Assembly: GCF_036181745.1 (NCBI RefSeq)
Contig: NZ_CP108080.1
Span: 3,348,001 to 3,412,000 of the forward strand
Reading direction: 5' to 3'
DNA: 64,000 bases
Origin: Streptomyces sp. NBC_00259
GTDB lineage: Bacteria; Actinomycetota; Actinomycetes; Streptomycetales; Streptomycetaceae
A model generated the notes under the pieces. That model made no database searches. It saw nothing but the letters and a program-made list of their open reading frames with translations, and was not told where the DNA came from. The stretch's first letter is position 1, and every line of letters starts with the position of its first letter. Of this stretch, positions 1 through 8,488 are shown one piece after another. Position numbers and translations under genes: made by a program.

Positions 1-28
1 ACACCTCGGACCGGGTGTCCTCACTCAC
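1..28 (-). CDS. Possible start of a divergent gene, cut by the window edge
   Basis: A GTG at 28 on the minus strand opens a frame reading M-S-E-D-T-R-S-E-V before the window ends. A purine-rich stretch (33-50, GGAGGAGGGAAGGGG on the coding strand) precedes it, with rather long spacing for a ribosome binding site. It would diverge from the SDR at 110 and share the perfect palindrome at 65-81. Only nine codons are visible, so function cannot be judged. A regulator controlling its own divergent promoter is one possibility. The gene's existence is inferred from the start context only. Confidence 0.35.
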
Positions 29-64
29 GACGCTCCCCTTCCCTCCTCCGGTGGACGGACCTAC

Positions 65-81
65 TCTGACGCAGCGTCAGA
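65..81. promoter_or_regulatory. Operator O1, perfect 17-bp palindrome
   Basis: TCTGACG-CAG-CGTCAGA has 7-bp arms and no mismatch. It lies 28 bp upstream of the SDR start (110) and 36 bp from the possible divergent start (28). It is the best match, with O2, to a motif found eight times in this window beside acyl-CoA/oxidoreductase genes. The size and symmetry suit a TetR-family dimer. The cognate regulator is not identified. Confidence 0.75.
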
Positions 82-109
82 TAAAGGGCCAGAGCCGGGA
101 GTCGCCGAG

Positions 110-892
110 ATGCTGCTGCAGGGGAAGACCGTCATCGTGTCCGGCGTCGGCGCCGGACTCGGACACCAGATCGCCGCGACCGTCGTCCGCGACGGGGGCA
201 ACGCCGTCCTCGGCGCCCGCACCGAGGCGAATCTCGCCAAGGCCGCCACCGAGATCGACCCCGAGGGCGCGCACACCGACCACCGCCCCACCGACATCAC
301 CGACGAGACGCAGTGCGAGGCGCTCGCGGCCCTCGCCGTGGAGCGCTTCGGCCGGATCGACGCGGTCGTCCATGTCGCCGCCTGGGACAGCTACTTCGGC
401 GGCCTGGAGGACGCCGACTTCTCGACCTGGCAGCAGGTCCTCGACGTCAACCTGCTGGGCACACTGCGCATGACCCGCGCCTGCCTGCCGGCCCTCAAGG
501 AGCGCGGCGGCTCGGTCGTCATCATCGGCACCCAGTCCTCGGTCGCCGCACCCTCCCAGGTCCGCCAGGCGGCCTACGCGGCCTCGAAGGGCGCGCTCAC
601 CTCGGCCATGTACTCCCTGGCCCGCGAGCTCGGCCCGCACCGCATCCGGGTCAACACGGTCCTGCCCGGCTGGATGTGGGGCCCGCCGGTCCAGGCGTAC
701 GTACAGTTCACCGCCCACACCGAGGGCGTCCCGGAGCCCGAGGTCCTCGCCCGGCTGACCGAACGGATGGCCCTCCCGGACCTCGCGACGGACGCGGACG
801 TCGCGGAGGCCGCCGTCTTCCTCGCCTCCGACCGCGCCCGCTCGATCACGGGCCAGTCCCTCCTGGTCAACGCCGGCGAACTGATGCGCTGA
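110..892 (+). CDS. SDR family oxidoreductase
   Basis: A 260-residue classical short-chain dehydrogenase/reductase, cytosolic and NAD(P)-dependent by family. The N-terminal nucleotide-binding glycine motif is S11-G-V-G-A-G-L-G18. The catalytic Y156-x-x-x-K160 (Y-A-A-S-K) is present, with serines around 143-144 in the expected strand. A GGGAG stretch at 97-101 supports the ATG at 110. The substrate is unknown. The perfect operator O1 immediately upstream links it to the acyl-CoA/LLM genes carrying the same palindrome, so a ring- or side-chain hydroxyl/ketone oxidoreduction step is a reasonable inference. A hairpin terminator follows the stop. Confidence 0.9.
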   Translation: MLLQGKTVIVSGVGAGLGHQIAATVVRDGGNAVLGARTEANLAKAATEIDPEGAHTDHRPTDITDETQCEALAALAVERFGRIDAVVHVAAWDSYFGGLEDADFSTWQQVLDVNLLGTLRMTRACLPALKERGGSVVIIGTQSSVAAPSQVRQAAYAASKGALTSAMYSLARELGPHRIRVNTVLPGWMWGPPVQAYVQFTAHTEGVPEPEVLARLTERMALPDLATDADVAEAAVFLASDRARSITGQSLLVNAGELMR

Positions 893-902
893 CAACTCCC
901 CA

Positions 903-937
903 GGGTCGCACGGGCAAACGCCCCGTGCGGCCCTTTT
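903..937 (+). terminator. Rho-independent-type terminator after the SDR
   Basis: A 12-bp stem (903-914 with 922-933, one T:G wobble) and 7-nt loop are followed by TTTT at 934-937. It sits 10 bp after the SDR stop and should separate it from the symporter. Confidence 0.75.
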
Positions 938-1081
938 CTGCCCTCCAATCGTCCATGGATGTGAATGAAGGTCAATAACTCGAACGATTTTACCCCCTCT
1001 TGACCCAACGACTCGTTGTCGCGGGCGCTCACATGGCCACACCATGAACGGCGTTCACAAGGCGGACCCCTGGAGGGGGAC

Positions 1082-2671
1082 ATGAACAGTCTCGACTGGA
1101 CCGTGCTCATCGGCTACTTCGGCGTGATGGTCGCCATCGGCATCTGGTCCCACAAGCGTGTGGACAACGTCAGCGACTTCTTCACCGCCGGCGGCAAGAT
1201 GCCATGGTGGCTGTCGGGCATCTCCCACCACATGTCCGGCTACAGCGCGGTCATGTTCACGGGGTACGCGGCCATCGCCTACACCTACGGCGTGACGTCC
1301 TACGTGACCTGGTCCTTCCCCATCGCCATCGGCATCGCCATCGGGTCGCGGCTGTTCGCTCCACGCCTGAACCGGGTCCGCTCACGCCTGCACGTCGCCT
1401 CGCCGCTCGAATACCTCAAGGGGCGCTACAACCTGCCCACCCAACAGGCCCTCGCCTGGTCCGGCGTCCTTCTGAAGATCGTGGACGTCGGCGCCAAGTG
1501 GGCGGCCATCGCCACCCTGCTGTCCGTCTTCACAGGCGTCTCGCTCAACATGGGCATCCTGATCACGGGCGCGGTCACCGCCGTGTACTGCACCGTGGGT
1601 GGTCTGTGGGCGGACGCCCTGACGGAACTGGGCCAGTTCATCATCCAGCTCCTCGCCGGCATCGCGATGCTGGTGGCCGTCATGGCCGAACTGGGCGGCT
1701 TCAACAGCCTCTGGAACGTGTGGGACGAGCCGGTGCTGCAGGGCCACACCGAGCCGCTGGCAGGCCCGTACATGATGGTCTTCTTGATCGCCTACCTGTT
1801 CATCAAGACGTTCGAGTACTCGGGCGGCATGTGGAACCAGGCACAGCGCTACATGGCCACCGACTCCGCCGAGTCCGCCGAGCGTTCGGGCCGGTTGTCC
1901 GCCCTGCTCTGGCTGATCTGGCCGCTGGTGCTGTTCTTCCCCATGTGGGTGGCGCCCGTGATCCTGCAGAACGAGAAGAACGTCGTGCCGGCCGACTCGT
2001 ACGCCATCATGGCCGAACAGCTCCTGCCGCACGGGCTGCTGGGCCTGGTCGTCGTGGGCTTCTTCTCCCACACGATGGCGATGTGCTCCTCGGACGCCAA
2101 CGCCATCGCGGCGGTCGTCACCCGCGACATCATGCCCGCCGTCTCCCGCAAGGTCCGCGAGTGGGACACGCGTGCCGGACTGCTCGCCGCCCGCTGGTCG
2201 ACGCTCCTCTTCCTCGGCCTGTCCATGGCCATCGCGACGCAGGTCAACTCGGCGTTCTTCGGCGACATCATCACCGTCGTCATCAAGTGGGTCGCGGGTC
2301 TGATGGGCCCGATCGCCATCCCGCTGATGCTCGGCCTGCTGCCCTGGTTCCGTAAGTGCGGCCCGACGGCGGCGCTGCTCAGCTGGGGCGTCGGTCTGAT
2401 CACGTTCTGGCTGGTGAACTACCCGATCAGCTGGCAGGTCGAGGGCGGTGTGCCCCTGCAGTACCAGGTCTCGATCCCGCTCGCGGTCTCGCTGGTGCTC
2501 TTCATCCTCGTCGGCTACATCAAGCCGGAGGACACCCCGGAGCGCGACGGGATCCTCGCGCAGCTCAACCCTGGTGGCGGCGGCGGGCTGGCCACGGCGG
2601 CCGTCCCTGGGCCCACCCCGGCCGGGGACACGGTGGGTGACACGACGGCGCGGTCGGCGGCCAAGGAGTAG
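1082..2671 (+). CDS. Sodium:solute symporter family protein
   Basis: A 529-residue integral membrane protein of the SSS (SLC5-like) family. Many hydrophobic segments alternate with short loops, starting with L-I-G-Y-F-G-V-M-V near residue 10. It contains the family-typical N-terminal F-F-T-A-G-G-K-M-P-W-W and a Gly/Ser-rich first gating region (S-G-Y-S-A-V-M-F-T-G). The C-terminal tail after the last membrane segment is Gly/Ala-rich and cytoplasmic. The ATG at 1082 is chosen over an upstream in-frame GTG because GGAGGGGGA precedes it. The substrate cannot be read from sequence; sugars, organic acids and amino acids are all transported by relatives. No copy of the 17-bp palindrome is seen before it. 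Confidence 0.9.
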   Translation: MNSLDWTVLIGYFGVMVAIGIWSHKRVDNVSDFFTAGGKMPWWLSGISHHMSGYSAVMFTGYAAIAYTYGVTSYVTWSFPIAIGIAIGSRLFAPRLNRVRSRLHVASPLEYLKGRYNLPTQQALAWSGVLLKIVDVGAKWAAIATLLSVFTGVSLNMGILITGAVTAVYCTVGGLWADALTELGQFIIQLLAGIAMLVAVMAELGGFNSLWNVWDEPVLQGHTEPLAGPYMMVFLIAYLFIKTFEYSGGMWNQAQRYMATDSAESAERSGRLSALLWLIWPLVLFFPMWVAPVILQNEKNVVPADSYAIMAEQLLPHGLLGLVVVGFFSHTMAMCSSDANAIAAVVTRDIMPAVSRKVREWDTRAGLLAARWSTLLFLGLSMAIATQVNSAFFGDIITVVIKWVAGLMGPIAIPLMLGLLPWFRKCGPTAALLSWGVGLITFWLVNYPISWQVEGGVPLQYQVSIPLAVSLVLFILVGYIKPEDTPERDGILAQLNPGGGGGLATAAVPGPTPAGDTVGDTTARSAAKE

Positions 2672-2681
2672 GGAGCGTTCT

Positions 2682-2728
2682 CACAGTCGGGGGTGGGCGG
2701 ACCACGGGGCCGCCCACCCCCGACTGTG
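2682..2728. terminator. Strong bidirectional hairpin
   Basis: A 19-bp perfect inverted repeat (2682-2700 and 2710-2728) with a 9-nt loop, 10 bp after the symporter stop. It lies between convergent genes, so it can serve both strands. Confidence 0.85.
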
Positions 2729-2781
2729 TGTCCACGGCCCGCCACGAGCGGAGGCGCACGGTACGCCGGCCCTGGCCGCTC

Positions 2782-2823
2782 AGCGACTCAGCGGCTCAGC
2801 CCCTCAGCCCCTCAGCCCCTCAG
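2782..2823. repeat. Short CTCAG-rich direct repeats
   Basis: CTCAGCGA, CTCAGCGG and then three to four copies of CTCAGCCC follow each other, running into the stop codon of the minus-strand gene at 2820. Probably slippage-derived filler; no function is evident. Confidence 0.6.
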
Positions 2824-3935
2824 CCGCGCGGGTAGCGGTGCAGCCAGCCCTGGGCGGAGACCGACGGGCCGTGGAGGGCGGGGCCCTGGGTCATCTCCAT
2901 GGCGAAGTCGTCGGCGAGTTCGAGGACCGTGGCGCGGCCCTCCAGCTCCGCCAGCCAGGCGGGGGGCAGGGCGGTCTCGCCGTGGAGGGCGCCGAGGAGG
3001 GCGCCGCAGAGGGTGGCGGTGGTGTGGGAGGGGCCGTCGTGGTTGACGGCGAGGCGGAGGCCGTGGCGGATGTCCTCGCTGACGAGGGTGCAGTAGACGG
3101 CGACGGCGAGGGCGTCCTCGGCGTTCTCCGGGTTGCCGAGGGCGGCGATCCTGGCCGGGCTCGGAATGCCCTGGCGTACGGCGCCGAGGGCCTGCTTGAG
3201 CGCGTCGGTCACGGGCTGGTGGCCCGGCCTGGGCGTGAGGAGCGAGAGGGCGCGCTGGACCGAGCCGTCGACGGTCTCGCCGCGGGCCAGCCCGTGCACG
3301 ATGACGGCGAAGGCCCCGGCCGAGAGATACGCGGTGGGGTGGCCGTGGGTCTGCGCCGCGCACTCCACGGCGAGCTGGCAGACCAGCTGCGGCTCCCAGC
3401 CCACGAGCAGGCCGAACGGCGCGGAGCGCACCAGGGCTCCGGAGTCGCGCGCGGTCGGGTTCTTGGGCTTGTCGAGCGTGCCGAGGCTTTCGTCACCGAG
3501 CCCGGTGAGACAGGCGGGAGCCGGGTCGCGGCGGGCGTAGAGCCACTCCTCGCGGGCGAGCCAGCCGTTGTCCTTGCGGCGCTCGTCGGGCCCCCAGTCG
3601 CGCTGGGTGGCGGCCCAGCGCAGATGGGCGCGGTGCACGTCGGTGGGCGGGTGCCAGGCGCCGGTGTCGCGGCGGACCTGGGCGCGTATGAGGCCGTCGA
3701 CGGTGAAGAGGGTCAGCTGGGTGGCGGCGGTGACGGCGCCGCGCCTGCCGTACGCGGGGACGAAGTCGGCGACACCGTCGGGGCCGTGGGCGGCCCGTAT
3801 GTCGTCGACCGTCAGCTCGGCGACACCGGCGCCCAGCGCGTCACCGATGGCCCCGCCCAGCAGACAGCCGCGTACCCGGGCGCGGAAGTCCTGCTGTTCG
3901 GCACGGCCCCAGACTGCTGTGGCTGCTGTCGTCAC
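2820..3935 (-). CDS. ADP-ribosylglycohydrolase-fold protein lacking its metal ligands
   Basis: A 371-residue protein of the ADP-ribosylglycohydrolase (DraG/ARH) fold, normal in length. The N-terminal G-G-A-I-G-D-A-L-G motif (about 27-35) is intact. The first metal motif, usually T-D-D-T before Q-M-T-L-F-T, reads T69-A-A-T72. The second, usually D-x-D-S/T inside H-D-G-D-S-D-S-T, reads D300-G-P-S-H-T-T306. Active members use these Asp residues to bind two Mg2+ and cleave ADP-ribose from Arg or other residues. Loss of both sets suggests a binding-only pseudoenzyme or a changed chemistry. The reading frame is otherwise intact. Convergent with the symporter; no operon partner. Confidence 0.85.
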   Translation of the reverse strand: MTTAATAVWGRAEQQDFRARVRGCLLGGAIGDALGAGVAELTVDDIRAAHGPDGVADFVPAYGRRGAVTAATQLTLFTVDGLIRAQVRRDTGAWHPPTDVHRAHLRWAATQRDWGPDERRKDNGWLAREEWLYARRDPAPACLTGLGDESLGTLDKPKNPTARDSGALVRSAPFGLLVGWEPQLVCQLAVECAAQTHGHPTAYLSAGAFAVIVHGLARGETVDGSVQRALSLLTPRPGHQPVTDALKQALGAVRQGIPSPARIAALGNPENAEDALAVAVYCTLVSEDIRHGLRLAVNHDGPSHTTATLCGALLGALHGETALPPAWLAELEGRATVLELADDFAMEMTQGPALHGPSVSAQGWLHRYPRG

Positions 3936-4210
3936 GCGGCCTCCCCTCCCTTCTCGTGCGCAGAACTGTAATAGACCGCACGAGATCGCTTCATGGGCGC
4001 AATCCAGCCGGGAGGGCTTGTGAAGCGGTATGTGGGCGGTCGCCCTTCTGGCCGGTTTTGATCACTGTTCACGGTGGATTTCCGCGTGCGTCGCGCCCGG
4101 CTCGCAGGATCCGCCGCATGGCCCTGCTTACTCGTGTCACGAAGCCCGCTGTCGGCGCCTGACAACTGACCGCGGACAACTGACAGTCGCCTGCCTGCGT
4201 GCGAGCGCCG
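3936..4210. other. Intergenic region upstream of the ARH-fold gene
   Basis: 275 bp between two minus-strand genes. It is AT-richer than its surroundings near 3960-3990 and 4050-4090, as expected for a promoter of the ARH-fold gene. A short direct repeat, GACAACTGAC (4161-4170) and again GGACAACTGAC (4175-4185), lies near the end of the TPR gene. No RNA gene or ORF with a convincing start was seen. Confidence 0.4.
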
Positions 4211-7200
4211 TCAGCTCGGCTCGTCCGCGATGTCGTCCGCCATGTCGTCCGCGATGTCGTCCGCGATGTCGTCGTCCGGCTTCAGCGCGTCCCGGACCTC
4301 CGTCACGCGCTGGAGCCGTTCGGCGAGCCGGGTGGTGTCGGCACGCGGGCAGCGCGCCAGTTCGGTGAGGTAGGCGGCTGCGTCGGCCAGCTCGTCGTAC
4401 ACGGACCCGGTGGCGAGGAAGAGGTCGAGGAGCCTGTCCGCTCGCGCCCAGTCGCCGAGCGCGCAGGCCGTCACGGCCAGCTCGCCGGCCTGGGTGCGGG
4501 AAGGCGGCGAGGCCGGCCCGGGCGGTTCCTCGTCCGTCAGGAGGAGGCGTTCGGCGTCGCGGAAGAGCGGGGCCGCGGACTCCAGGCCTTCCCGCAGGGC
4601 CAGTTCCATCGCGAGGTGGAAGGATCCCTCGCAGGGTTCGGTTTCGAGCAGGCGACGCGCCACCGCCCGCGCCTCGTCGTAGCGGCCGGACCGCCGCAGA
4701 GCCTCCGTCCTGGAAGCGAGGGCACGGGTCGAGTCGGCCCCTGCCTCCTCGGCCGTGTCCAGCGCGGCCAGCGCGTCCGGCATCCTCCCGAGCGAGAGCA
4801 GCACCGAAGCACGCCGGACGTGGGTCCGGGCCGGGTCGTGGCCGAGCGCGAGGCACCGGTCGAGATCGGCGAGGGCCCGCAGCGGCCTGCCGGTGCTCAG
4901 ATGCAGGTGTGCCCGGGAAGCCAGCGCCCAGCGATACTGCGGATCCAGCTCGATCGCCCGGTCCAGATCCCGGTAGGCGGCCTCGAACTGCTCCACCGTC
5001 GCATGGACTTCACCCCGTTCGGCCAGCACCCATGCCGTCTCGGGCAACAGCCGTACGGCCATGTCCAGATCGGCGATCGCCTCGTCGTACTGCCCCAGGG
5101 CGTGGTGGGTCTGTCCCCGGCTCCCGACGGCCCAGCCGTCGTCGGGCGCCAGGGCGACCGCCCGGTCGAACGCGCTGACGGCCTCGGCCGTCCTGCCGAT
5201 CAGCCGGAGGGTCTCCGCGTACTGGGAGAGCAGCCACGCGTGGTCCGGTTCGATCGTCCGCGCCCGTTCCAGGTCGGCCAGTGCCCCCGCGGTGTCCCCG
5301 GTGGCCCCCCGGCGTACCACGGCGCGGAGGACCAGCGCCCAGACATCGGACTCGTCCAGCTCCACCACCCGGTCCAGATCCGCCAGCGCCTCCTCGTGCC
5401 GGCCCAGCTCGCGCAGCGACATGCCGCGGCTCGCATACGCCCTGCCGTAGTCGGGCCTGATCGCGATGGCCCGGTCGAACGCGGTGACGGCCTCGTCGTG
5501 CCGGTCGGCGAGCGTGAGGGTCTCGCCCTGCTGGAAGAGCAGCCAGGCGTTGTCCGGCTCGATCGTCCGCGCCCGTTCCAGGTCGGCGAGCGCCGCGTCG
5601 ACGTCGCCCAGGGCCCGGCGGACGCCGGCGCGGCGGATCAACGCCCAGGTGTACTCCTGGTCCAGTTCGATCGCCCGGTCCAGATCCGCCAGCGCCTCCT
5701 CGTGCCGACCCAGCTCGTGCAGTGACATGCCGCGGCTCGCGTACGCCCAGTCGTAGTCGGGCCTGATCGCGATGGCCCGGTCGAACGCCGGGAGGGCCTC
5801 GTCGTGCCGGTCGGCGAGCCGCAGGATCTCCCCGCGCTCCCCGTGGATCCACGCGTGGTCCGGCGAGACGCGGTCCGCCCGGTCCAGGTCGGCCAGTGCC
5901 GCCTCGACGTCGCCCAGGGCCCGGCGGACGCCGGCGCGGCGGATCAACGCCCAGGTGTACTCCTGGTCCAGTTCGATCGCCCGGTCCAGATCCGCCAGCG
6001 CCTCCTGGTACCGGCCGAGCTGGTTCTTGGCCTGGCCGCGTGAGGCCAGTGCCCATGCGTCGGAGGGATCGAGGGCGACCGCCCGGTCCAGATCGGCGAG
6101 CGCCGCCTCGTAGCGGCCGAACTGCCGTTTGGTCTCCCCGCGTTCGCCGATGATCCAGGCGGTGTCGGGTGACAGCCGCTCGGCCTCGTCCAGCGCTGTC
6201 AGCGCTCCCTCGACGTCCCCGGTCCTGGCCAGGGTGACGCCCAGACCGTAGTGGGCCCTGGCCAGTTCGGGGGCCAGAGTGAGCGCCTCGGTGAAGTCGG
6301 CCAGTGCCGCCTCGAACTCGTCGGCATCCCGGTGGTCACGGCCGCGGACGACGAGCGCGGTGGCTCGTGCTTCGGGGGTCAGCCGTCCCCGGGCGAGGAG
6401 GATCCCGAGCACGCGTATCGTGCCGCCCTGATCGCCCTGATCGCCCTGGTCGGACTGGTCGGACTGGTCGGACTGGGTGGACTGGTCGGACTGGTCCGAC
6501 CGTCCGTGGCGTTCCTGCCCTTCGTGCCGTTCGTCGGTCAGCGCCTCCAGGCAGTCCTGCCCCCAGCGGCGGAGGACCTCCGCATCGGAGTCCTCCCCCG
6601 CCTCGGCGAGCGTCCGCGCCCAGCGGCGCACCGCGGCCGCGCCCTCGTCGCAGGCGTCGATGCCGTCACGGAGCGCCTGCGGCAGTGCGGGCGCGGGACC
6701 GGCGCACAGCCGGTGGTACGTCTCGGCGAGGCGGAGTTCGCGCCAGGGCTCGTACGCCCACAGCTCGTCGGGGTCCTGGCCCTCGGCGGCCCGCTCACGC
6801 CATCCCGCGAAGGCCTCCGCGAGGCGGGTGTGCCGCTCCCGCCAGCGCTGCGGTGAACTGATGCGCTGGAGTCGCAGCATGGGGGCGCGTACGACGTCGT
6901 GGTACTGGACCCGGCCGCCGCGTTCGCTGACGAACGGCAGCGCCCGCAGCCGGCCGAACAGCCCGGCCGCGTCGGTGTCGACCACGGCGCGGAACCCCTC
7001 CTCGTCGACCGCCACCCGGAACACGTCCTCGTCGAGCCGTCGCGGCAGGGCGCAGGCCAGCGCGGCCGCCCGGCGCACCTCGTCGTGCTCGCCCCTGAGG
7101 AAGCCCTCCACGGCGGTGACGCTCGGGTCGGCCGCGTCGTCCGGGTCGGTGGGCGGATTCTCGGCCAGGGTGCTGACCAGCACGGGCAGCCGGCCCGAGA

Positions 7201-8251
7201 GCCTCAGCACGTCCTGTACGACGCGTTCGTCCACCACGCCCTTCGCGGTGAGGAGCGTGCGCGCCTCGGACTCGGTGAAGGGGGCGAGCGGCAGGTCGCA
7301 GACGAAGTCGGCGCAGTCCGCCCAGCAGCGCGGGTCGAGCCGTCCCTGCCCGGCCAGGGTGATCACCACATGTGCGGGGAGTGCGCCGTACCGGTCGCTC
7401 GTCATCAGATCGCGCAGCCAGGTGTCCAGGAAGGGACCGGTGCGCTCGTACGTGTCGAAGAACAGCGCGATCCAGGGCGCGGTGTCCGTGGCGACCCTCT
7501 CCAGCTCGGAGACCAGCACGGGGGTGAGGACCTGGAGCGGATCGAGGACCAGCTGGACGTCCTCCTGTTTGCCGAACCGCGCGCTGAGCGCTGCCCGCAG
7601 CCGGTCCGTTCCCCGGGCGATCTGCGCCGGGTCGGCGGCTCCCGCGAAGGCGCCGATGGCAGGCAGCATGCCGAGGCCGATGAGTCCGGCCTGGGCCACG
7701 ATCATGCTGCTCGGCGTCGGCATCGGCGGGGACAGCGGGTTCAGGGGCGCCGGGAGGGCGCCGCCCTCGGGCCCGGCGGGCGATTCCTGCTGCCCGATCA
7801 GCGCGGCGGACGCCGATTCCGCTTCGTGCCGCCGCTGTCGGTACGTCGCCAGCATCCGGTCCAGGGCCTTCAGCGGACGGCCCTGTCTGCCGAACTGCTC
7901 GCTGATGGCGGCCATGGCCTCGGGGACGCTGCTCACGGAGTCGTCGACGGTCGCGGTGACGGCGGAGCGTTCCTCCGCGAGCTGCAGCAGCTCCTGCACG
8001 AGGGAGCTCTTGCCGACCCCGGCGTCACCGTGGATGTGGAACAGGAACCGGTGCCGCTCGTCCTCCGGCGGTACGTCGAAGTTGTCCCGGAACACCGCGA
8101 GTTCATCCCGACGACCCACGAATCCGGCGCGTCTGCGGCGCCGGATCAGCTCCTGCATCGACGGTCGAGCGGAGCGCGAGGAGCGAGAAGCTCGCGACGG
8201 TGTGGAGGGTGTGGAAGGTGGTGAAGGTATGGAAGATCGTCCCCCGGCCAT
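4211..8251 (-). CDS. Giant NTPase with C-terminal TPR array
   Basis: A 1346-residue STAND-like protein. An N-terminal NTPase region has Walker A G-D-A-G-V-G-K-S-S about 30 residues into the conserved part (F-V-G-R-R-D-E-L) and a Walker-B-like W-I-A-L-F-F-D-T-Y. A (D/Q-Q-S)n and D-Q-G linker near residue 600 is encoded by 9-bp repeats (about 6420-6500). About 18 TPR units of 34 residues follow (A-L-A-D-L-D-R-A type). STAND proteins are ATP-switch sensors or scaffolds; the partner here is unknown. The first 31 residues are low-complexity Ser/Pro, and Met32 (8158) could be the true start, since neither start has a clear ribosome binding site. A stand-alone minus-strand gene. Confidence 0.8.
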   Translation of the reverse strand: MAGGRSSIPSPPSTPSTPSRASRSSRSARPSMQELIRRRRRAGFVGRRDELAVFRDNFDVPPEDERHRFLFHIHGDAGVGKSSLVQELLQLAEERSAVTATVDDSVSSVPEAMAAISEQFGRQGRPLKALDRMLATYRQRRHEAESASAALIGQQESPAGPEGGALPAPLNPLSPPMPTPSSMIVAQAGLIGLGMLPAIGAFAGAADPAQIARGTDRLRAALSARFGKQEDVQLVLDPLQVLTPVLVSELERVATDTAPWIALFFDTYERTGPFLDTWLRDLMTSDRYGALPAHVVITLAGQGRLDPRCWADCADFVCDLPLAPFTESEARTLLTAKGVVDERVVQDVLRLSGRLPVLVSTLAENPPTDPDDAADPSVTAVEGFLRGEHDEVRRAAALACALPRRLDEDVFRVAVDEEGFRAVVDTDAAGLFGRLRALPFVSERGGRVQYHDVVRAPMLRLQRISSPQRWRERHTRLAEAFAGWRERAAEGQDPDELWAYEPWRELRLAETYHRLCAGPAPALPQALRDGIDACDEGAAAVRRWARTLAEAGEDSDAEVLRRWGQDCLEALTDERHEGQERHGRSDQSDQSTQSDQSDQSDQGDQGDQGGTIRVLGILLARGRLTPEARATALVVRGRDHRDADEFEAALADFTEALTLAPELARAHYGLGVTLARTGDVEGALTALDEAERLSPDTAWIIGERGETKRQFGRYEAALADLDRAVALDPSDAWALASRGQAKNQLGRYQEALADLDRAIELDQEYTWALIRRAGVRRALGDVEAALADLDRADRVSPDHAWIHGERGEILRLADRHDEALPAFDRAIAIRPDYDWAYASRGMSLHELGRHEEALADLDRAIELDQEYTWALIRRAGVRRALGDVDAALADLERARTIEPDNAWLLFQQGETLTLADRHDEAVTAFDRAIAIRPDYGRAYASRGMSLRELGRHEEALADLDRVVELDESDVWALVLRAVVRRGATGDTAGALADLERARTIEPDHAWLLSQYAETLRLIGRTAEAVSAFDRAVALAPDDGWAVGSRGQTHHALGQYDEAIADLDMAVRLLPETAWVLAERGEVHATVEQFEAAYRDLDRAIELDPQYRWALASRAHLHLSTGRPLRALADLDRCLALGHDPARTHVRRASVLLSLGRMPDALAALDTAEEAGADSTRALASRTEALRRSGRYDEARAVARRLLETEPCEGSFHLAMELALREGLESAAPLFRDAERLLLTDEEPPGPASPPSRTQAGELAVTACALGDWARADRLLDLFLATGSVYDELADAAAYLTELARCPRADTTRLAERLQRVTEVRDALKPDDDIADDIADDMADDIADEPS
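5608..6004. repeat. Near-identical DNA repeats inside the TPR array
   Basis: A stretch of about 95 bp at 5608-5702 recurs almost unchanged at 5911-6005, 303 bp apart, which equals three 34-residue TPR units (102 bp each). Related copies lie around 5340-5410. Near-identity at nucleotide level indicates recent duplication or gene conversion within the array. Confidence 0.8.
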
Positions 8252-8488
8252 GCGGCCAAGTGTCCCAGCCCATAGGGGCCGTGTCAGCAGGTCTCAGCCC
8301 GAACCGGCCGGTCAAGGCCACACAACCCGAACCGGCCGGTCAACGCCACTCAGCCCGAACTTGCCGCTCAGCGGACCTCAGCCCGAACCGGCCCGTCTCG
8401 CCGGTCTGGCCGGTCTGGCCGGTCTGGCCGGTCCAGACGGCCCAGACGGCCCAGCCGGACCAGCCGGTCAGGCCGTCGCCCACGCGTC
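8252..8488. repeat. Intergenic direct repeats and palindromic GGTCTGGCC array
   Basis: CCCGAACCGGCCGGTCAA occurs at 8298-8315 and 8326-8343, with degenerate copies near 8354 and 8382. It is followed by CCGGTCTGG units (about 8401-8430) mirrored by CCAGACGGC units (about 8433-8450), giving a GTCTGG/CCAGAC hairpin at 8422-8438. The array lies just beyond the fbiC stop and could end that transcript. No coding frame with a credible start is present. Confidence 0.6.

Noticed and set aside
2448..3971. Plus-strand frame across the symporter end and ARH-fold gene
   Set aside because: Crosses a 19-bp terminator and is antisense to a gene with recognisable domain motifs.
6420..6500. Separate repeat element in the NTPase gene
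   Set aside because: The 9-bp units are in frame and encode the D-Q-S/D-Q-G linker.
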